Part shown: in pieces, positions 15,408-23,711 of the stretch | Layout: the number at the start of each line of letters is the position of its first letter | Position numbering within the stretch: the first letter of the stretch is position 1 | Assembly (NCBI RefSeq): GCF_010686765.1 | Contig: NZ_JAAGWF010000008.1 | Location: 124,001 to 188,000 of the forward strand | Direction of reading: 5' to 3' | Origin: Geodermatophilus sabuli | Lineage (GTDB): Bacteria; Actinomycetota; Actinomycetes; Mycobacteriales; Geodermatophilaceae | DNA length: 64,000 nucleotides | Translations under genes and position numbers: made by a program | The notes under the pieces: model-generated | Seen by the model: the letters and a program-made list of their open reading frames with translations, nothing else | Database searches by the model: none | Told to the model about the DNA's origin: nothing

Positions 15408-16025
15408 CTACCCCGGGCGCGGCAGGCTGAGCGTGAGGGTGGCGGCGGAGGCGGCGGCGGCCAGCAGCGCGGCCGTCGGTGCGTCGACGGCGAGCAGCAG
15501 CAGCCCGTCTCCGGCGTCGTCCGGCCCCGGCGCGGCCAGCACCAGGGCGCCGGCGGCCACCACCTCGGCCCGGTCGGCCCCGGGCGTCGTGGCCAGCACG
15601 TCGACGCGGTCGCCCGGGCGCACCAGGGCGCTCACCGCCAGGTCCGCCGGCCGCACCGGGGCCGCGACCTGACCCGCGGCGAGCTGGGCGGTCAGGCCGG
15701 TGCCGACCAGCCGGACGTCGGTGACCGGCTCTCCGGCCCGGGTGGCGGCCGCGAGGGACTGGCCGACCAGCGACGCGGTGTCGGCGACGGCCCCGCCGGG
15801 TCGCAGCCCCGGCGGGTACCGGGCGACCCGGAGGTCGCCGTCGGCCAGGACGCCCGGCGGCAGGTCGGCGGCCGCGACGACGACCGGGACCGTCTCCGGC
15901 GCCGGGGACGCGGACGGCACGGGGGAGGGGCGCAGCGCGAGGACCAGCGCGGTCACGGCGAGCAGCGCGGCGAGGACCTGTCGCCCGGTGTGCAGCAGCG
16001 AACGGGGACGGCGGAAGCGGACCAT
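15408..16025 (-). CDS. SAF-domain (CpaB/RcpC-like) protein
   Basis: A 205-residue protein with an N-terminal membrane anchor (VLAALLAVTALVLALRP). A SAF domain follows from about residue 43, beginning VPVVVAAADLPPGVLADGDLRVARYPPGLRPGGAV, then LVGQSLAAATRAGEPVTDVRL and LVRPGDRVDVLA. SAF proteins here sit beside mscL in many actinobacteria, outside pilus operons, so a pilus role is not implied. It lies 45 bp upstream of mscL on the same strand. Confidence 0.85.
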   Translation of the reverse strand: MVRFRRPRSLLHTGRQVLAALLAVTALVLALRPSPVPSASPAPETVPVVVAAADLPPGVLADGDLRVARYPPGLRPGGAVADTASLVGQSLAAATRAGEPVTDVRLVGTGLTAQLAAGQVAAPVRPADLAVSALVRPGDRVDVLATTPGADRAEVVAAGALVLAAPGPDDAGDGLLLLAVDAPTAALLAAAASAATLTLSLPRPG

Positions 16026-16115
16026 GCCGCCACGGTGCCGCCGCCCCGCACCGAACGGCGTCCCGCGCGGCGATGTGTGGACGGGCGGCCGGGCTGTGGA
16101 CCGGCCGCCGGGACG

Positions 16116-16448
16116 TCAGCTGGCGGCGGCCTTGCTCCCGGACGTGCTGCTGGCCGTGGAGCTGCCGGACGACCCGGTGGAGGAGCTGCTGCCCGCGGCG
16201 GCCGGGGCAGGGGAGGACTCCTTCTTCCCGCCGGGGGAGGAGGCGGACTCACCCGCCGAGGACGTCGACCGGCTGTCGGTGCGGTAGAAACCCGAGCCCT
16301 TGAAGACGACGCCGACCGACCCGTAGACCTTGCGCACCGGGCTGCCGCACTCCGGGCACTCGCTCACGGGCGCGTCGGTGAACGACTGCACGACCTCGAA
16401 CTCGTGCTTGGCGTCGACGTTGGTGCAGGCGTACTGGTACGTGGGCAC
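16116..16448 (-). CDS. FmdB-type zinc-ribbon protein (Rv0991c/Ruc-like) with incomplete Cys set
   Basis: A 110-residue protein. The first 60 residues are the FmdB regulatory domain: VPTYQYACTNVDAKHEFEVVQSF, SECPECGSPVRKVYGSVGVVFKGSGFYRTDSR. The rest is a disordered Ser/Gly/Ala/Lys-rich tail. The M. tuberculosis homologue Rv0991c (Ruc) is described as a redox-regulated chaperone whose four cysteines bind zinc. Here only three cysteines are present (Cys8 and the CPEC pair): the other N-terminal Cys is replaced, with His15 nearby. Gene position (near mscL, upstream of the FTHF-ligase/galU locus) fits Rv0991c. Confidence 0.88.
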   Translation of the reverse strand: MPTYQYACTNVDAKHEFEVVQSFTDAPVSECPECGSPVRKVYGSVGVVFKGSGFYRTDSRSTSSAGESASSPGGKKESSPAPAAAGSSSSTGSSGSSTASSTSGSKAAAS

Positions 16449-17176
16449 AGCGGGTGGACTCCTCGTGAGGCGGACCGGGCTGGCACTCGAACCCGGCGAC
16501 TGCCAATGATGCGCGTCCGAGCGGCGTCCGTCCACGGGTGTCGGCGAGTGTCACGTCCACGCGCTCCACGAGCGCGACCGCGAACTCCGCGTGCGCTGGA
16601 CCGGGGGCGCGAGCGTGCATCGCGAACGCGCCGCGCGCGTGGCTGCAGTCGTCTCTCCAGCCGCGGGCTGCACCGACCGGCCCCGGGTGACCGACGTCCT
16701 CAGCGGGACGGCGGTCACCGCGCGGAGCGCAGCTCCGGCGGGGCCGATCCGCTCCGGTGGGTCCGGCTGCAGGCCCGCCTCGCGGAGCCGCCCGAGCAGC
16801 AGGTCGACGGCGGGGAGGCCTGAGCCTCGATGTCGCGGCGTCGCCGGCCGCCGCAGAGCAGCGGGCGCACTCCCGGTAAGGGCGCGACGGTAGCGCAGTG
16901 GACCGCCCGGGTCGCGATCCTGTCGGACCACCTGCAGCCGCCGTCCCGGCGGTCCACCTGCTCCGTTCCGCGGCCGCGCACCGAGCTCGCGACGTCGATC
17001 CACGGACGGCTGACGTGCGCGCTCCGCCCGGGGCGCAGGTCCCGGAGCCACACCGCGATCCACACCCGCCGCACGCAGTGACGCACGCTGCTCCCGCGGT
17101 CGCACGATCGCGCGGCGCGACGGTCAGGCTCGCTGCCTCGTGCGTCGGCGAGCGTCACTCCGGACGACGCCGGCCC
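16449..17176. other. about 730 bases without a convincing gene
   Basis: No frame here has a family-like protein, ribosome-binding site and codon pattern together; the open frames in both directions are Arg/Ser/Pro-rich noise. The stretch has scattered GATC-rich, locally less GC-rich segments. It contains a 10-bp inverted repeat GTGGACCGCC/GGCGGTCCAC (16899-16908 and 16948-16957). A 14-nt near-direct repeat tcggcgagYgtcac lies at 16541-16554 and 17145-17158, bracketing about 600 bp. It may be a decayed insertion or an RNA/regulatory region. Confidence 0.4.
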
Positions 17177-17554
17177 TCACGCCTCGGCCCAGACGCCCAG
17201 TTGGTTCCCGGCCGGGTCGGCGAAGTGGAACCGGCGTCCACCGGGGAACTCGTACGGCCCCTGCACGACGCGACCACCGGCGCGCGTCACGGCCGCCACC
17301 GACGCGTCCAGGTCGGCGGAGTACAGCAGCACGAGCGGACCACCGCCCGCCGGCGCCGCGGCATCCAGGCGCAGGCCACCCCTCTCGGGGGCGGTGGCAC
17401 CCGGCTGGTCCCGGAAGCCGGCGTAGCCGGGCCCGTAGTCGGTGAACTGCCATTCGAACGCCTCGGCGTAGAACCGCTTGGCGACGTCGAGATCGGTGAC
17501 CGTGAGTTCCACGTAGTCGATGGCGTGGTGTCGCTGCGCAGGAGAGGTGGACAT
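17177..17554 (-). CDS. VOC-family protein
   Basis: A 125-residue glyoxalase-fold protein: HAIDYVELTVTDLDVAKRFYAEAFEWQFTDYGPGYAGF, central GGGPLVLLYSADLDASVAAVTRAGGRVVQGPYEFPGGRRFHFADPAGNQLGVWAE. The ending DPxGNxLGVW is typical of the CFP-30/lactoylglutathione-lyase-like subgroup. Starts at MSTSPAQRH, with ribosome-binding-like GGAGG in the upstream context. Substrate unknown. It is followed on its 3' side by the long gene-poor stretch. Confidence 0.88.
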   Translation of the reverse strand: MSTSPAQRHHAIDYVELTVTDLDVAKRFYAEAFEWQFTDYGPGYAGFRDQPGATAPERGGLRLDAAAPAGGGPLVLLYSADLDASVAAVTRAGGRVVQGPYEFPGGRRFHFADPAGNQLGVWAEA

Positions 17555-17684
17555 GGGCGGCATCCTCCGCGCGCCCGGAGACATTCTCCCGAGCGGACGA
17601 CGCCGGACCAGGCGGGCGGCTGCCCCGCGGGGGCGGACTGCACCGGCCGCGCGGCGCCGGGGTGGCGTCGCGCGGCCGACGAGG

Positions 17685-18194
17685 TCAGCCGGTGGGACCG
17701 ACGAGCTCCCAGCCGGACTGCCAGGGCCAGCCGTTGGAGGCGTTGAGGCGGATGTCGAGGAAGGCCATGTGCTCCAGCGCCCGGGCCTGGGCCAGCGGTC
17801 CGGCGTCGACGGCGCGGAACCCGATGCCGGCGAGCAGCTCTGCGACGGTGGACTCGGCCTGCTGGTCGTCACCGGCGTAGAAGCCGTCGAGCACGGTGCC
17901 GTCGGCGACCGGGTCGGCCTGCTTCGAGGCGAAGACGGTGTCGAACGCCTTCATCACGTGTGCGCCCGGCAGCCGGGCCTGCAGCTCCTCGGCGCCGGAG
18001 TGGTCGGTGACGGCGAGCACGATCGCGTCGGCCTCGCCGGCGGCGGCGGCCGCGTTCGCGGCGGGGGTGCCGCCGACCTGGTCGGCGAGGGCCTGCGCGT
18101 GGGTGGGGTCGGTCGCGGTCACGGTGACGCTGTGACCGGCCTCGGTGGCGCCGCGGGCGACGGCGCCGCCGACGTCGACGGCGCCGATCCTCAT
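17685..18194 (-). CDS. NADP/F420-oxidoreductase-like (NPD family) protein with shortened Rossmann motif
   Basis: A 169-residue protein of the NADPH-dependent F420 reductase-like family: a single Rossmann domain with ADAIVLAVTDHSGAEELQARL, VMKAFDTVFASKQAD, GFYAGDDQQAESTVAELLAGIGFRAVDAGPLAQARALEHMAFLDIRL. Family members begin roughly MRIGIIGxGNVGGALA. Here the start is MRIGAVDVGGAVARG, about four residues short across the nucleotide-binding glycine loop. It may be a 12-bp in-frame deletion that impairs NADP binding. The 22-bp gap to the upstream MarR gene suggests an operon of dioxygenase, marR and this gene. Confidence 0.8.
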   Translation of the reverse strand: MRIGAVDVGGAVARGATEAGHSVTVTATDPTHAQALADQVGGTPAANAAAAAGEADAIVLAVTDHSGAEELQARLPGAHVMKAFDTVFASKQADPVADGTVLDGFYAGDDQQAESTVAELLAGIGFRAVDAGPLAQARALEHMAFLDIRLNASNGWPWQSGWELVGPTG

Positions 18195-18216
18195 GGCTGT
18201 CCTCCTGGCGGACGGT

Positions 18217-18702
18217 TCACCTCGACGCGCTGCCGAGGAGCTTGGTGGTGAGGCGGGCGAGCTGGTCGACCTCGTCGTCGGTGAGCGGGTCGAAGACCAG
18301 CCGGCGGACCTCCGCGACGTGCCCGGGCGCGAGCTGCTCGATCGCGGTGCGGCCGGCCGCCGTGAGGCGGGTGAGCTGGCCCCGGCCGTCCTGCTCGACT
18401 GGGCAGCGGACCACCCAGCCCCGCTCCTCCAGGGCGCTGACGGCGTGCGACATGCGGCTCGGCGAGGTGGCCGTGAGTCCCGCCAGCTCGCTCATCCGCA
18501 GCTGCTCGTCCGGCGCCTCGGAGAGCATCGCGAGGACCTGGTAGTAGACGTGGCCGATGCCGGCGTCCTCGCGCAACTGCCGGTCCAGCCGCTGCGGCAG
18601 CAGCGTCACCAGGCGGACCAGCGGCAACCAGGCAGCCATCTCCGTCCGGTCCAGCCAGCGCGGCCGGTCGCCGGCGACCGGCGCGCGGGTCCCGCTGCTC
18701 AC
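18217..18702 (-). CDS. MarR-family transcriptional regulator
   Basis: A 161-residue winged-helix repressor: [92 protein letters not shown], i.e. recognition helix SPSRMSHAVSALE and the wing DGRGQLTRLT. The GTG at 18702 overlaps the dioxygenase stop (GTGA). It is closely similar to the MarR encoded at 19743, and the two flank the dioxygenase. It probably binds the paired TTGA...TCAA sites in the intergenic region. Confidence 0.92.
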   Translation of the reverse strand: MSSGTRAPVAGDRPRWLDRTEMAAWLPLVRLVTLLPQRLDRQLREDAGIGHVYYQVLAMLSEAPDEQLRMSELAGLTATSPSRMSHAVSALEERGWVVRCPVEQDGRGQLTRLTAAGRTAIEQLAPGHVAEVRRLVFDPLTDDEVDQLARLTTKLLGSASR

Positions 18703-19586
18703 GCGGCCTGGAACGAGCGCCGGGAGAGGCCGACGCCGTAGCCGTCGAGCGTCGTGGTGACCGGTGCGGTGGGATCCGTGGCCGCGCCGAGGGTGACGAA
18801 CAGCGGCGTGAAGTGCTCCACCGTCGGGTGCGCGTAGGGCATGCCCGGGGCGGCGGTGCGGAAGCGGGCGAGCTCGGCGACGTCGCCGCGGGCCAGTGCG
18901 TCGGCGGCCCAGGCGTCGAAGTCCGCCGACCAGCCCGGCACCCGGTTCTCCAGCCACATCTCCCGGGTGAGGAAGGGCAGGCCGTGGGTCATGTGGCCGG
19001 AGCCGACGACCAGCACGCCCTGCTCGCGCAGCGGGCGGAGCCGCTCGCCGAGGGCCAGCAGCCGGTCGGGGTCGTCGGTGGGCAGGCTCAGCTGCAGCAC
19101 CGGGACGTCGGCGTCCGGGTACATGATCTTGAGCGGCACCCACGCGCCGTGGTCCAGGCCGCGGCGGGTGTGCTCGTGCACCCGGTCGGTGTCCGGCACG
19201 AGCCCCACGACCTGGCGGGCCAGTTCGGTGGCGTCGGGGGTGTCGTAGCGGAACGAGTAGTACAGCCCGTCGAAGCCGCCGAAGTCGTAGACCAGCTCGC
19301 TCGGCCGGGGGGCGCTGACCGACAGCGGCGCGGACTCCCAGTGCGCGCTCACGACGAGGACGGCCCGGGGCTTGGGCAGTGTCCGCGCCCAGTCGTGCAG
19401 CGGGTCGAGCCACTCCGGGCTCTCGAAGGGCAGCGGACCGCCACCGTGGCTGAGGTAGAGGCTGGGCAGCGGCCCGTCCTCCGGCGTCCACTCCCGCTGC
19501 GGGCCGGCGGCGGCGACGCGGCGCAGGTGTGCGGCGAACGGGTGCTGCGCGGGGATGCGGGCGTCGGCGGTCGCGGTCGGGCTCAT
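18699..19586 (-). CDS. LigB-type extradiol dioxygenase (4,5-DOPA dioxygenase / YgiD-like)
   Basis: A 295-residue class III ring-cleavage-type dioxygenase. SLYLSHGGGPLPF and VLVVSAHWES carry the first metal-ligand histidines; TRRGLDHGAWVPLKIMYPDADVPVLQLSL and VVGSGHMTHGL continue the pattern; PTVEHFTPLFVTLGA is near the end. The fold oxidatively opens catechol-like rings such as L-DOPA; physiological substrate unknown. The ATG at 19586 lies just inside the operator region. First gene of an operon with marR and the F420-reductase-like gene. Confidence 0.9.
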   Translation of the reverse strand: MSPTATADARIPAQHPFAAHLRRVAAAGPQREWTPEDGPLPSLYLSHGGGPLPFESPEWLDPLHDWARTLPKPRAVLVVSAHWESAPLSVSAPRPSELVYDFGGFDGLYYSFRYDTPDATELARQVVGLVPDTDRVHEHTRRGLDHGAWVPLKIMYPDADVPVLQLSLPTDDPDRLLALGERLRPLREQGVLVVGSGHMTHGLPFLTREMWLENRVPGWSADFDAWAADALARGDVAELARFRTAAPGMPYAHPTVEHFTPLFVTLGAATDPTAPVTTTLDGYGVGLSRRSFQAA

Positions 19587-19599
19587 GGTCGTCTCCGGG

Positions 19600-19651
19600 T
19601 TGCTTGAAGTCTCAACGAGGCAACCGTAGACCCAATTGCTTGAGACTTCAA
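19600..19651. promoter_or_regulatory. paired MarR-type operators
   Basis: Two 12-bp sites, TTGAAGTCTCAA (19604-19615) and TTGAGACTTCAA (19640-19651), are exact reverse complements and each has TTGA/TCAA half-sites. Both are preceded by TTGC on the plus strand (TTGCTTGA at 19600 and 19636). Spacing is 36 bp. They lie 14-65 bp upstream of the dioxygenase start and about 90-140 bp upstream of the divergent marR. This is the typical form and place of MarR-family operators. Confidence 0.75.
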
Positions 19652-19730
19652 CATCCTGAGGGAGGGCTGCGGGACGACGGTCGACGGCGTCGCTGCGCCG
19701 TCCGGCGTCCTCGGCCGGGCGGTCCGCCAG

Positions 19731-19736
19731 TACGGT
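19731..19736 (+). promoter_or_regulatory. -10-like TACGGT, probable leaderless promoter of second marR
   Basis: TACGGT ends 6 nt before the GTG at 19743, the repeated leaderless spacing. Confidence 0.35.
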
Positions 19737-19742
19737 CGGGCC

Positions 19743-20237
19743 GTGGCACAGCAGTGGCTCGACGAGCAGCAGCAGCGGACGTGGCGGGCCTGGCTCACCG
19801 TCGCCGAGCTCGTCCCGCGGGTCCTCGACGCGCAGCTGCAACGGGACGCCGGCATCAGCCACGCCGCCTACGTCGTCCTCGCCATGCTCTCGGAGGCACC
19901 GGGGCGCAGCCGGCGGATGAGCGACCTGGCGCGGCGGGCCAACCAGTCGCAGAGCCGGCTCTCGCACACGGTCGCCCGGCTCGAGGACCGCGGGCTGGTC
20001 CGCCGGGAGCGCTCCGCCGAGGACGGTCGCGGCAACCTCGCCGTCCTCACCGACGACGGGTGGGACGTCGTCCGCGCGGTCGCGCCCGGCCACGTCGACG
20101 CCGTCCGGGCGGCGCTGTTCGACCCCCTGACCGAGGAGCAGTCCCGCGCGCTGGGGGAGGCGCTCGAGGTGGTGGTGGAGCGGCTCGACCCCGACCACAG
20201 CCTGCGCGTCGAGCACGGCGCGGACGCCGCCCGCTGA
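19743..20237 (+). CDS. MarR-family transcriptional regulator
   Basis: A 164-residue winged-helix regulator paralogous to the one at 18217-18702: [93 protein letters not shown]. The recognition helix [13 protein letters not shown] differs at a few positions from its neighbour. The N-terminal helix [16 protein letters not shown] is a dimerisation helix. Divergent from the dioxygenase operon and leaderless by spacing; it probably autoregulates through the shared operators. Confidence 0.92.
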   Translation: MAQQWLDEQQQRTWRAWLTVAELVPRVLDAQLQRDAGISHAAYVVLAMLSEAPGRSRRMSDLARRANQSQSRLSHTVARLEDRGLVRRERSAEDGRGNLAVLTDDGWDVVRAVAPGHVDAVRAALFDPLTEEQSRALGEALEVVVERLDPDHSLRVEHGADAAR

Positions 20238-20283
20238 CCTCCCGGGGGAAGCGCCCGCCGCCGTCCGGCGTTGTCGCCGCGTG

Positions 20284-21306
20284 ATGTCCGAGTCGCTGCC
20301 GCTGTCCGTCCTCGAGCTGGCCACCGTCGGCTCGGGGCAGTCCTCCGCCGACGCCCTGGCGGCGACCACCCGCGTGGCGCAGGCCGCCGACCGGCTCGGG
20401 TACACCCGCCTGTGGGTCGCCGAGCACCACAACATGCCGGCCGTGGCCAGCACCAGCCCGCCGGTGCTCATCGCCCACCTGGCCGCCGTCACCGAGCGGA
20501 TCCGGCTCGGCTCGGGTGGGGTCATGCTGCCCAACCACGCGCCGCTGGTCGTCGCGGAGCAGTTCGCCATCCTGGAGGCCCTGCACCCCGGCCGGATCGA
20601 CCTGGGCATCGGACGGGCGCCCGGCACCGACCAGCAGACAGCGATCGCGCTGCGCCGCGATCCGGCGGCGCTGTCGGCCGACGACTTCCCGCAGCACCTC
20701 ATCGACCTGCTCGGCCTCTTCGGCGACCCCCGCGTGGAGGGCGGCCTCGCCGAGCGGTTCCGCGCCACCCCCGCGGCCGGGTCGTCGCCCCAGGTGGTGC
20801 TGCTGGGATCCAGCGGCTTCTCCGCGCAGCTGGCCGGGCACCTCGGGCTGCCGTTCGCCTTCGCCCACCACTTCGGCGGCCCGAACACGCTGACCGCCGT
20901 CCAGCTCTACCGCGACACCTTCCGCCCGTCGCCGGCGCTGCAGGAGCCGTACACGATCGTCACGGCGAACGTGCTCGCCGCCGAGACCGACGAGGAGGCC
21001 CGCCGGCTGGCGTTGCCCGGGCAGCTGATGCGGCTGGCGCTGCGGCTGAACCGGCCGCGCCCGGTGCCCGGCGTCGAGGAGGCGCAGGCCGACCCCGAGC
21101 GGGCGGCGGCCGAGGCCATGCCCAGCAACGCGATCGTGGGGGACGTCGGGTCGGCGGTGGCCCGGCTGCACCAGCTGGCCGCGGACACCGGGGCCGACGA
21201 GCTCATGCTGTCGGCGTCCACCCACGGGGTGGAGGAGCGGTTGCGCAGCCTCGAGCTGGTCGCGGAGGCGTGGGGGCTGGCGGGACAGGGCCGTCCGGCG
21301 GCGTGA
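20284..21306 (+). CDS. LLM-class flavin-dependent oxidoreductase (luciferase-like)
   Basis: A 340-residue TIM-barrel monooxygenase-like protein binding FMN or F420: [45 protein letters not shown] (the WVAEHH motif), [44 protein letters not shown] (the [12 protein letters not shown] signature of the single-component group) and [22 protein letters not shown] 20284 is preferred to the adjacent GTG 20281. Substrate unknown. It follows marR with a 46-bp gap and may be co-transcribed, so it may be part of the same aromatic-compound response. Confidence 0.92.
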   Translation: MSESLPLSVLELATVGSGQSSADALAATTRVAQAADRLGYTRLWVAEHHNMPAVASTSPPVLIAHLAAVTERIRLGSGGVMLPNHAPLVVAEQFAILEALHPGRIDLGIGRAPGTDQQTAIALRRDPAALSADDFPQHLIDLLGLFGDPRVEGGLAERFRATPAAGSSPQVVLLGSSGFSAQLAGHLGLPFAFAHHFGGPNTLTAVQLYRDTFRPSPALQEPYTIVTANVLAAETDEEARRLALPGQLMRLALRLNRPRPVPGVEEAQADPERAAAEAMPSNAIVGDVGSAVARLHQLAADTGADELMLSASTHGVEERLRSLELVAEAWGLAGQGRPAA

Positions 21307-21309
21307 TCC

Positions 21310-22029
21310 TCAGCTGAGGTGGCGGAGGAAGGACGACGGGTCCCCCAGGAACTGCCGCCAGTTGGCGGTCAGCTCGAGCTCGTCCCACTCCGCTGGCCGC
21401 AGTCCCCAGGGGCCGACCTCCAGCAGGGTCGCGCCCGGCAGCGCGGCGAGGACGGGGGAGTGCGTCGCGACGACGACCTGCGCGCCGCCCGCCACGAGCT
21501 CGGCCAGCCGGACGACGAGCGACAGGGTGCCGGTGAAGGACAGCGCGGCGTCGGGCTCGTCGAGGAGGTACAGGCCGCGGGGTGAGGCCCGAGCGCCCAG
21601 CAGCGCCAGGAACGCCTCGCCGTGGGAGAGCTCGTGGAAGAGCGGTTCCACACCCCTGGCCGGCGGGTTGTCCTCCAGGTAGCTGTAGAGACCGTGCAGC
21701 GTCTCGTCGCGCAGGAAGTAGGCCCAGCGGTCGGCGCCGGGACTGCGCTCGACGATGAGGTCCAAGCTGCCGGGCTCGCTGCGCCGCGTCGTGTGCCGGG
21801 TGTTCCGCGACCCGCCCTCGGCGTTCACCCCGAGTGCCGCGGCCAGCACCTCGAGCACCGTCGACTTGCCCGACCCGTTCTCGCCGACCAACACCGTGGC
21901 GCCGGCCCCCAGCTCCAGCCCCGCGCGGAGCACCTGGGCGACGGCGGGAACGGAGGCCGGCCAGACGTCGTCCGGCAGCCGCGGCGCGTCGGGGTCGGGG
22001 CGCAGCCGTCGGACGGGTCGTCGGTCCAC
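21310..22029 (-). CDS. AAA/ABC-type ATPase (RecF/SMC-like, 'AAA family ATPase')
   Basis: A 239-residue single ATPase domain: Walker A VLVGENGSGKSTVLEVLA, signature-like FHELSHGEAFLALLGA, Walker B YLLDEPDAALS and switch QVVVATHSPVLAAL. This is the OLD/RecF-like soluble ATPase arrangement with a very short insert between Walker A and the signature, so no long coiled coil. Partner or target unknown. I take GTG 22029 as start (VDRRPVRRLRPDPDAPRLP); ATG or GTG codons further up, to 22125, are possible. Confidence 0.85.
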   Translation of the reverse strand: MDRRPVRRLRPDPDAPRLPDDVWPASVPAVAQVLRAGLELGAGATVLVGENGSGKSTVLEVLAAALGVNAEGGSRNTRHTTRRSEPGSLDLIVERSPGADRWAYFLRDETLHGLYSYLEDNPPARGVEPLFHELSHGEAFLALLGARASPRGLYLLDEPDAALSFTGTLSLVVRLAELVAGGAQVVVATHSPVLAALPGATLLEVGPWGLRPAEWDELELTANWRQFLGDPSSFLRHLS

Positions 22030-22128
22030 GGCGGCGATCCTGGCGCATCCTGCGTCGTCCCTCGCTCGGCGCCGTCCCCACCACCGTTCCGGCTCCACCC
22101 TCACCACTGGTCGCGAGGGTGGCACCGG

Positions 22129-22149
22129 ATGATCAGGTCACCTGGTCAT
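22129..22149. terminator. 21-bp imperfect palindrome after the carboxyltransferase gene
   Basis: ATGATCAGGT-C-ACCTGGTCAT, 10-bp arms with one mismatch, overlapping the stop codon of the carboxyltransferase gene (22146-22148). It may act as a weak terminator or protein-binding site. Low certainty. Confidence 0.3.
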
Positions 22150-23711
22150 CGGCCCGGCGACGCCGACGGCGGCGGGACCTGGCGGCCGAGGTGGCGGTAG
22201 CGGTGCAGCCGGCTGCGGAAGCGGGCGCCGTCGTCCCGGCCGAGCAGGTTGGCCAGCTCCTCACCCAGCACCCGGCCCAGTCGCCGGCAGAACTCGACCG
22301 GCTCGTCGGCGGCGTCGGGGCGTTCGGGCACGACCCGGTCCACGATCCCGGCCCGCCACAGGTCGGTGGCCCGCACCCCCTGCGCGGCGGCCATCTCGTC
22401 CGCACGGTCGACGGTGCGGTGCACGATCGCCGACGCGCCCTCCGGCGGCAGGGGGCCGAGCCACCCGTTGGCCGCGGCGAGCACCCGGTCGGCCGGCACC
22501 AGTGCCAGCGCGCCCCCACCGGTGCCCTGTCCGAGCAGCACCGCGAGCGTCGGCGCCTCGAGCATCACCAGGTCCTGCAGGCAGCGGGCGATCTCACCGG
22601 CCAGCCCACCCTCCTCGGCCTCCTTGGACAGCGCCGCGCCCGGGGTGTCGATGAGCGTGACCAGGGGCAGCCGCAGCTCCGCGGCCAGCCGCATGCCGCG
22701 ACGGGCCTCCCGCAGCGCGGCCGGCCCCAGCGGTGCCGACAGCGACTGCCCGCGCCGGTCCTGCCCGAGCACCACGCAGGGTGCGCCGCCGAAGCGGGCC
22801 AGGGCCAGCAGCAGCCCGGGGTCCTTCTCGCCCGCGCCGGTGCCCGAGAGCCCCACGACGTCGGTGGCCGCCGTCCGCAGCAGCCGTCGCACGCCCGGCC
22901 GGTCCTCGCGGCGGGACGCGGTGACGACGTCCCACGCGCTGCGGTGGTCGGCACCGTCCGTGTCGCCCAGCCCGGCGTCGGTGCCGTCCTCCGGGCGGGG
23001 TGGTTCGGCGCCGGCGACGTCCCGGTGCCAGGTCTGCCGGGCGGCCAGCACCCGCAGCGCCCGGTCGGCGACCTCGGCGATCTCCTCGTGGGGGACGACG
23101 GCGTCGATCAGGCCCCGGTCGGCGAGGTGCTCGGCGGTCTGCACACCCTCCGGGAACGGCTCGCCGTAGAGGGCCTCGTACACCCGCGGGCCCAGGAAGC
23201 CGATCGCGGCGCCGGGCTCGGCGATCGTCACGTGCCCCGTGGAGCCCCAGGAGGCCAGCACCCCGCCGAACGTCGGGTTCCGCAGGTACACCAGGTAGGG
23301 CAGCCCGGCCGCCTTGTGCCGGGCGATCGCCGCGGTGATGCCGATCATCTGCAGGAACGCGACGGTGCCCTCCTGCATGCGGGTGCCGCCCGACACGGGG
23401 GCCGCCAGCAGCGGCAGGCCCTCCTCGGTGGCCCGCTCGACCGCCGCGATCAGCCGCTCGGCCGCGGCCACCCCGATGGAGCCGGCGAGGAAGCCGAACT
23501 CGCCGGCGACGACGGCCACCCGGCGGCCGCGCAGCCGTCCCTCCCCGGTGATGATCGACTCGTCCTGCCGGGTGCGCTCCGCCGCGTGCGCCAGCTCCGC
23601 GGCGTAGTCGGCCGGCACGTCCCCGACCACGACCGGGGTGTCCCAGGTCTGCCACGACCCGGGGTCGAGCACGCGGTCCCGCAGCGTGCGGGCGTCGGGA
23701 CCACGGGTCAC
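22146..23711 (-). CDS. AccD3-like fused acyl-CoA carboxyltransferase domain protein
   Basis: A 521-residue protein with two crotonase-fold carboxyltransferase halves, as in AccD3 (Rv0904c type). N-half: DESIITGEGRLRGRRVAVVAGEFGFLAGSIGVAAAERL, SGGTRMQEGTVAFLQM, GFLGPRVYEALYGEPFPEGVQTAEHL. C-half: VVLGQDRRGQSLSAPLGPAALREARRGMRLAAELRLPLVTLIDTPGAALSKEAEEGGLAGEIA and GQGTGGGALALVPADRVLAAANGWLGPLPPEGASAI. No biotin carboxylase or biotin carrier gene is nearby. Such a domain could carboxylate with subunits encoded elsewhere or decarboxylate a malonyl-type thioester. The GTG overlaps the CoA-transferase stop (GTGA). Confidence 0.88.
   Translation of the reverse strand: MTRGPDARTLRDRVLDPGSWQTWDTPVVVGDVPADYAAELAHAAERTRQDESIITGEGRLRGRRVAVVAGEFGFLAGSIGVAAAERLIAAVERATEEGLPLLAAPVSGGTRMQEGTVAFLQMIGITAAIARHKAAGLPYLVYLRNPTFGGVLASWGSTGHVTIAEPGAAIGFLGPRVYEALYGEPFPEGVQTAEHLADRGLIDAVVPHEEIAEVADRALRVLAARQTWHRDVAGAEPPRPEDGTDAGLGDTDGADHRSAWDVVTASRREDRPGVRRLLRTAATDVVGLSGTGAGEKDPGLLLALARFGGAPCVVLGQDRRGQSLSAPLGPAALREARRGMRLAAELRLPLVTLIDTPGAALSKEAEEGGLAGEIARCLQDLVMLEAPTLAVLLGQGTGGGALALVPADRVLAAANGWLGPLPPEGASAIVHRTVDRADEMAAAQGVRATDLWRAGIVDRVVPERPDAADEPVEFCRRLGRVLGEELANLLGRDDGARFRSRLHRYRHLGRQVPPPSASPGR

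Noticed and set aside
15408-16025. Pilus assembly gene cpaB
   Set aside because: SAF domain is present, but no other pilus genes are nearby; this mscL-linked SAF gene is a usual neighbour in actinobacteria.
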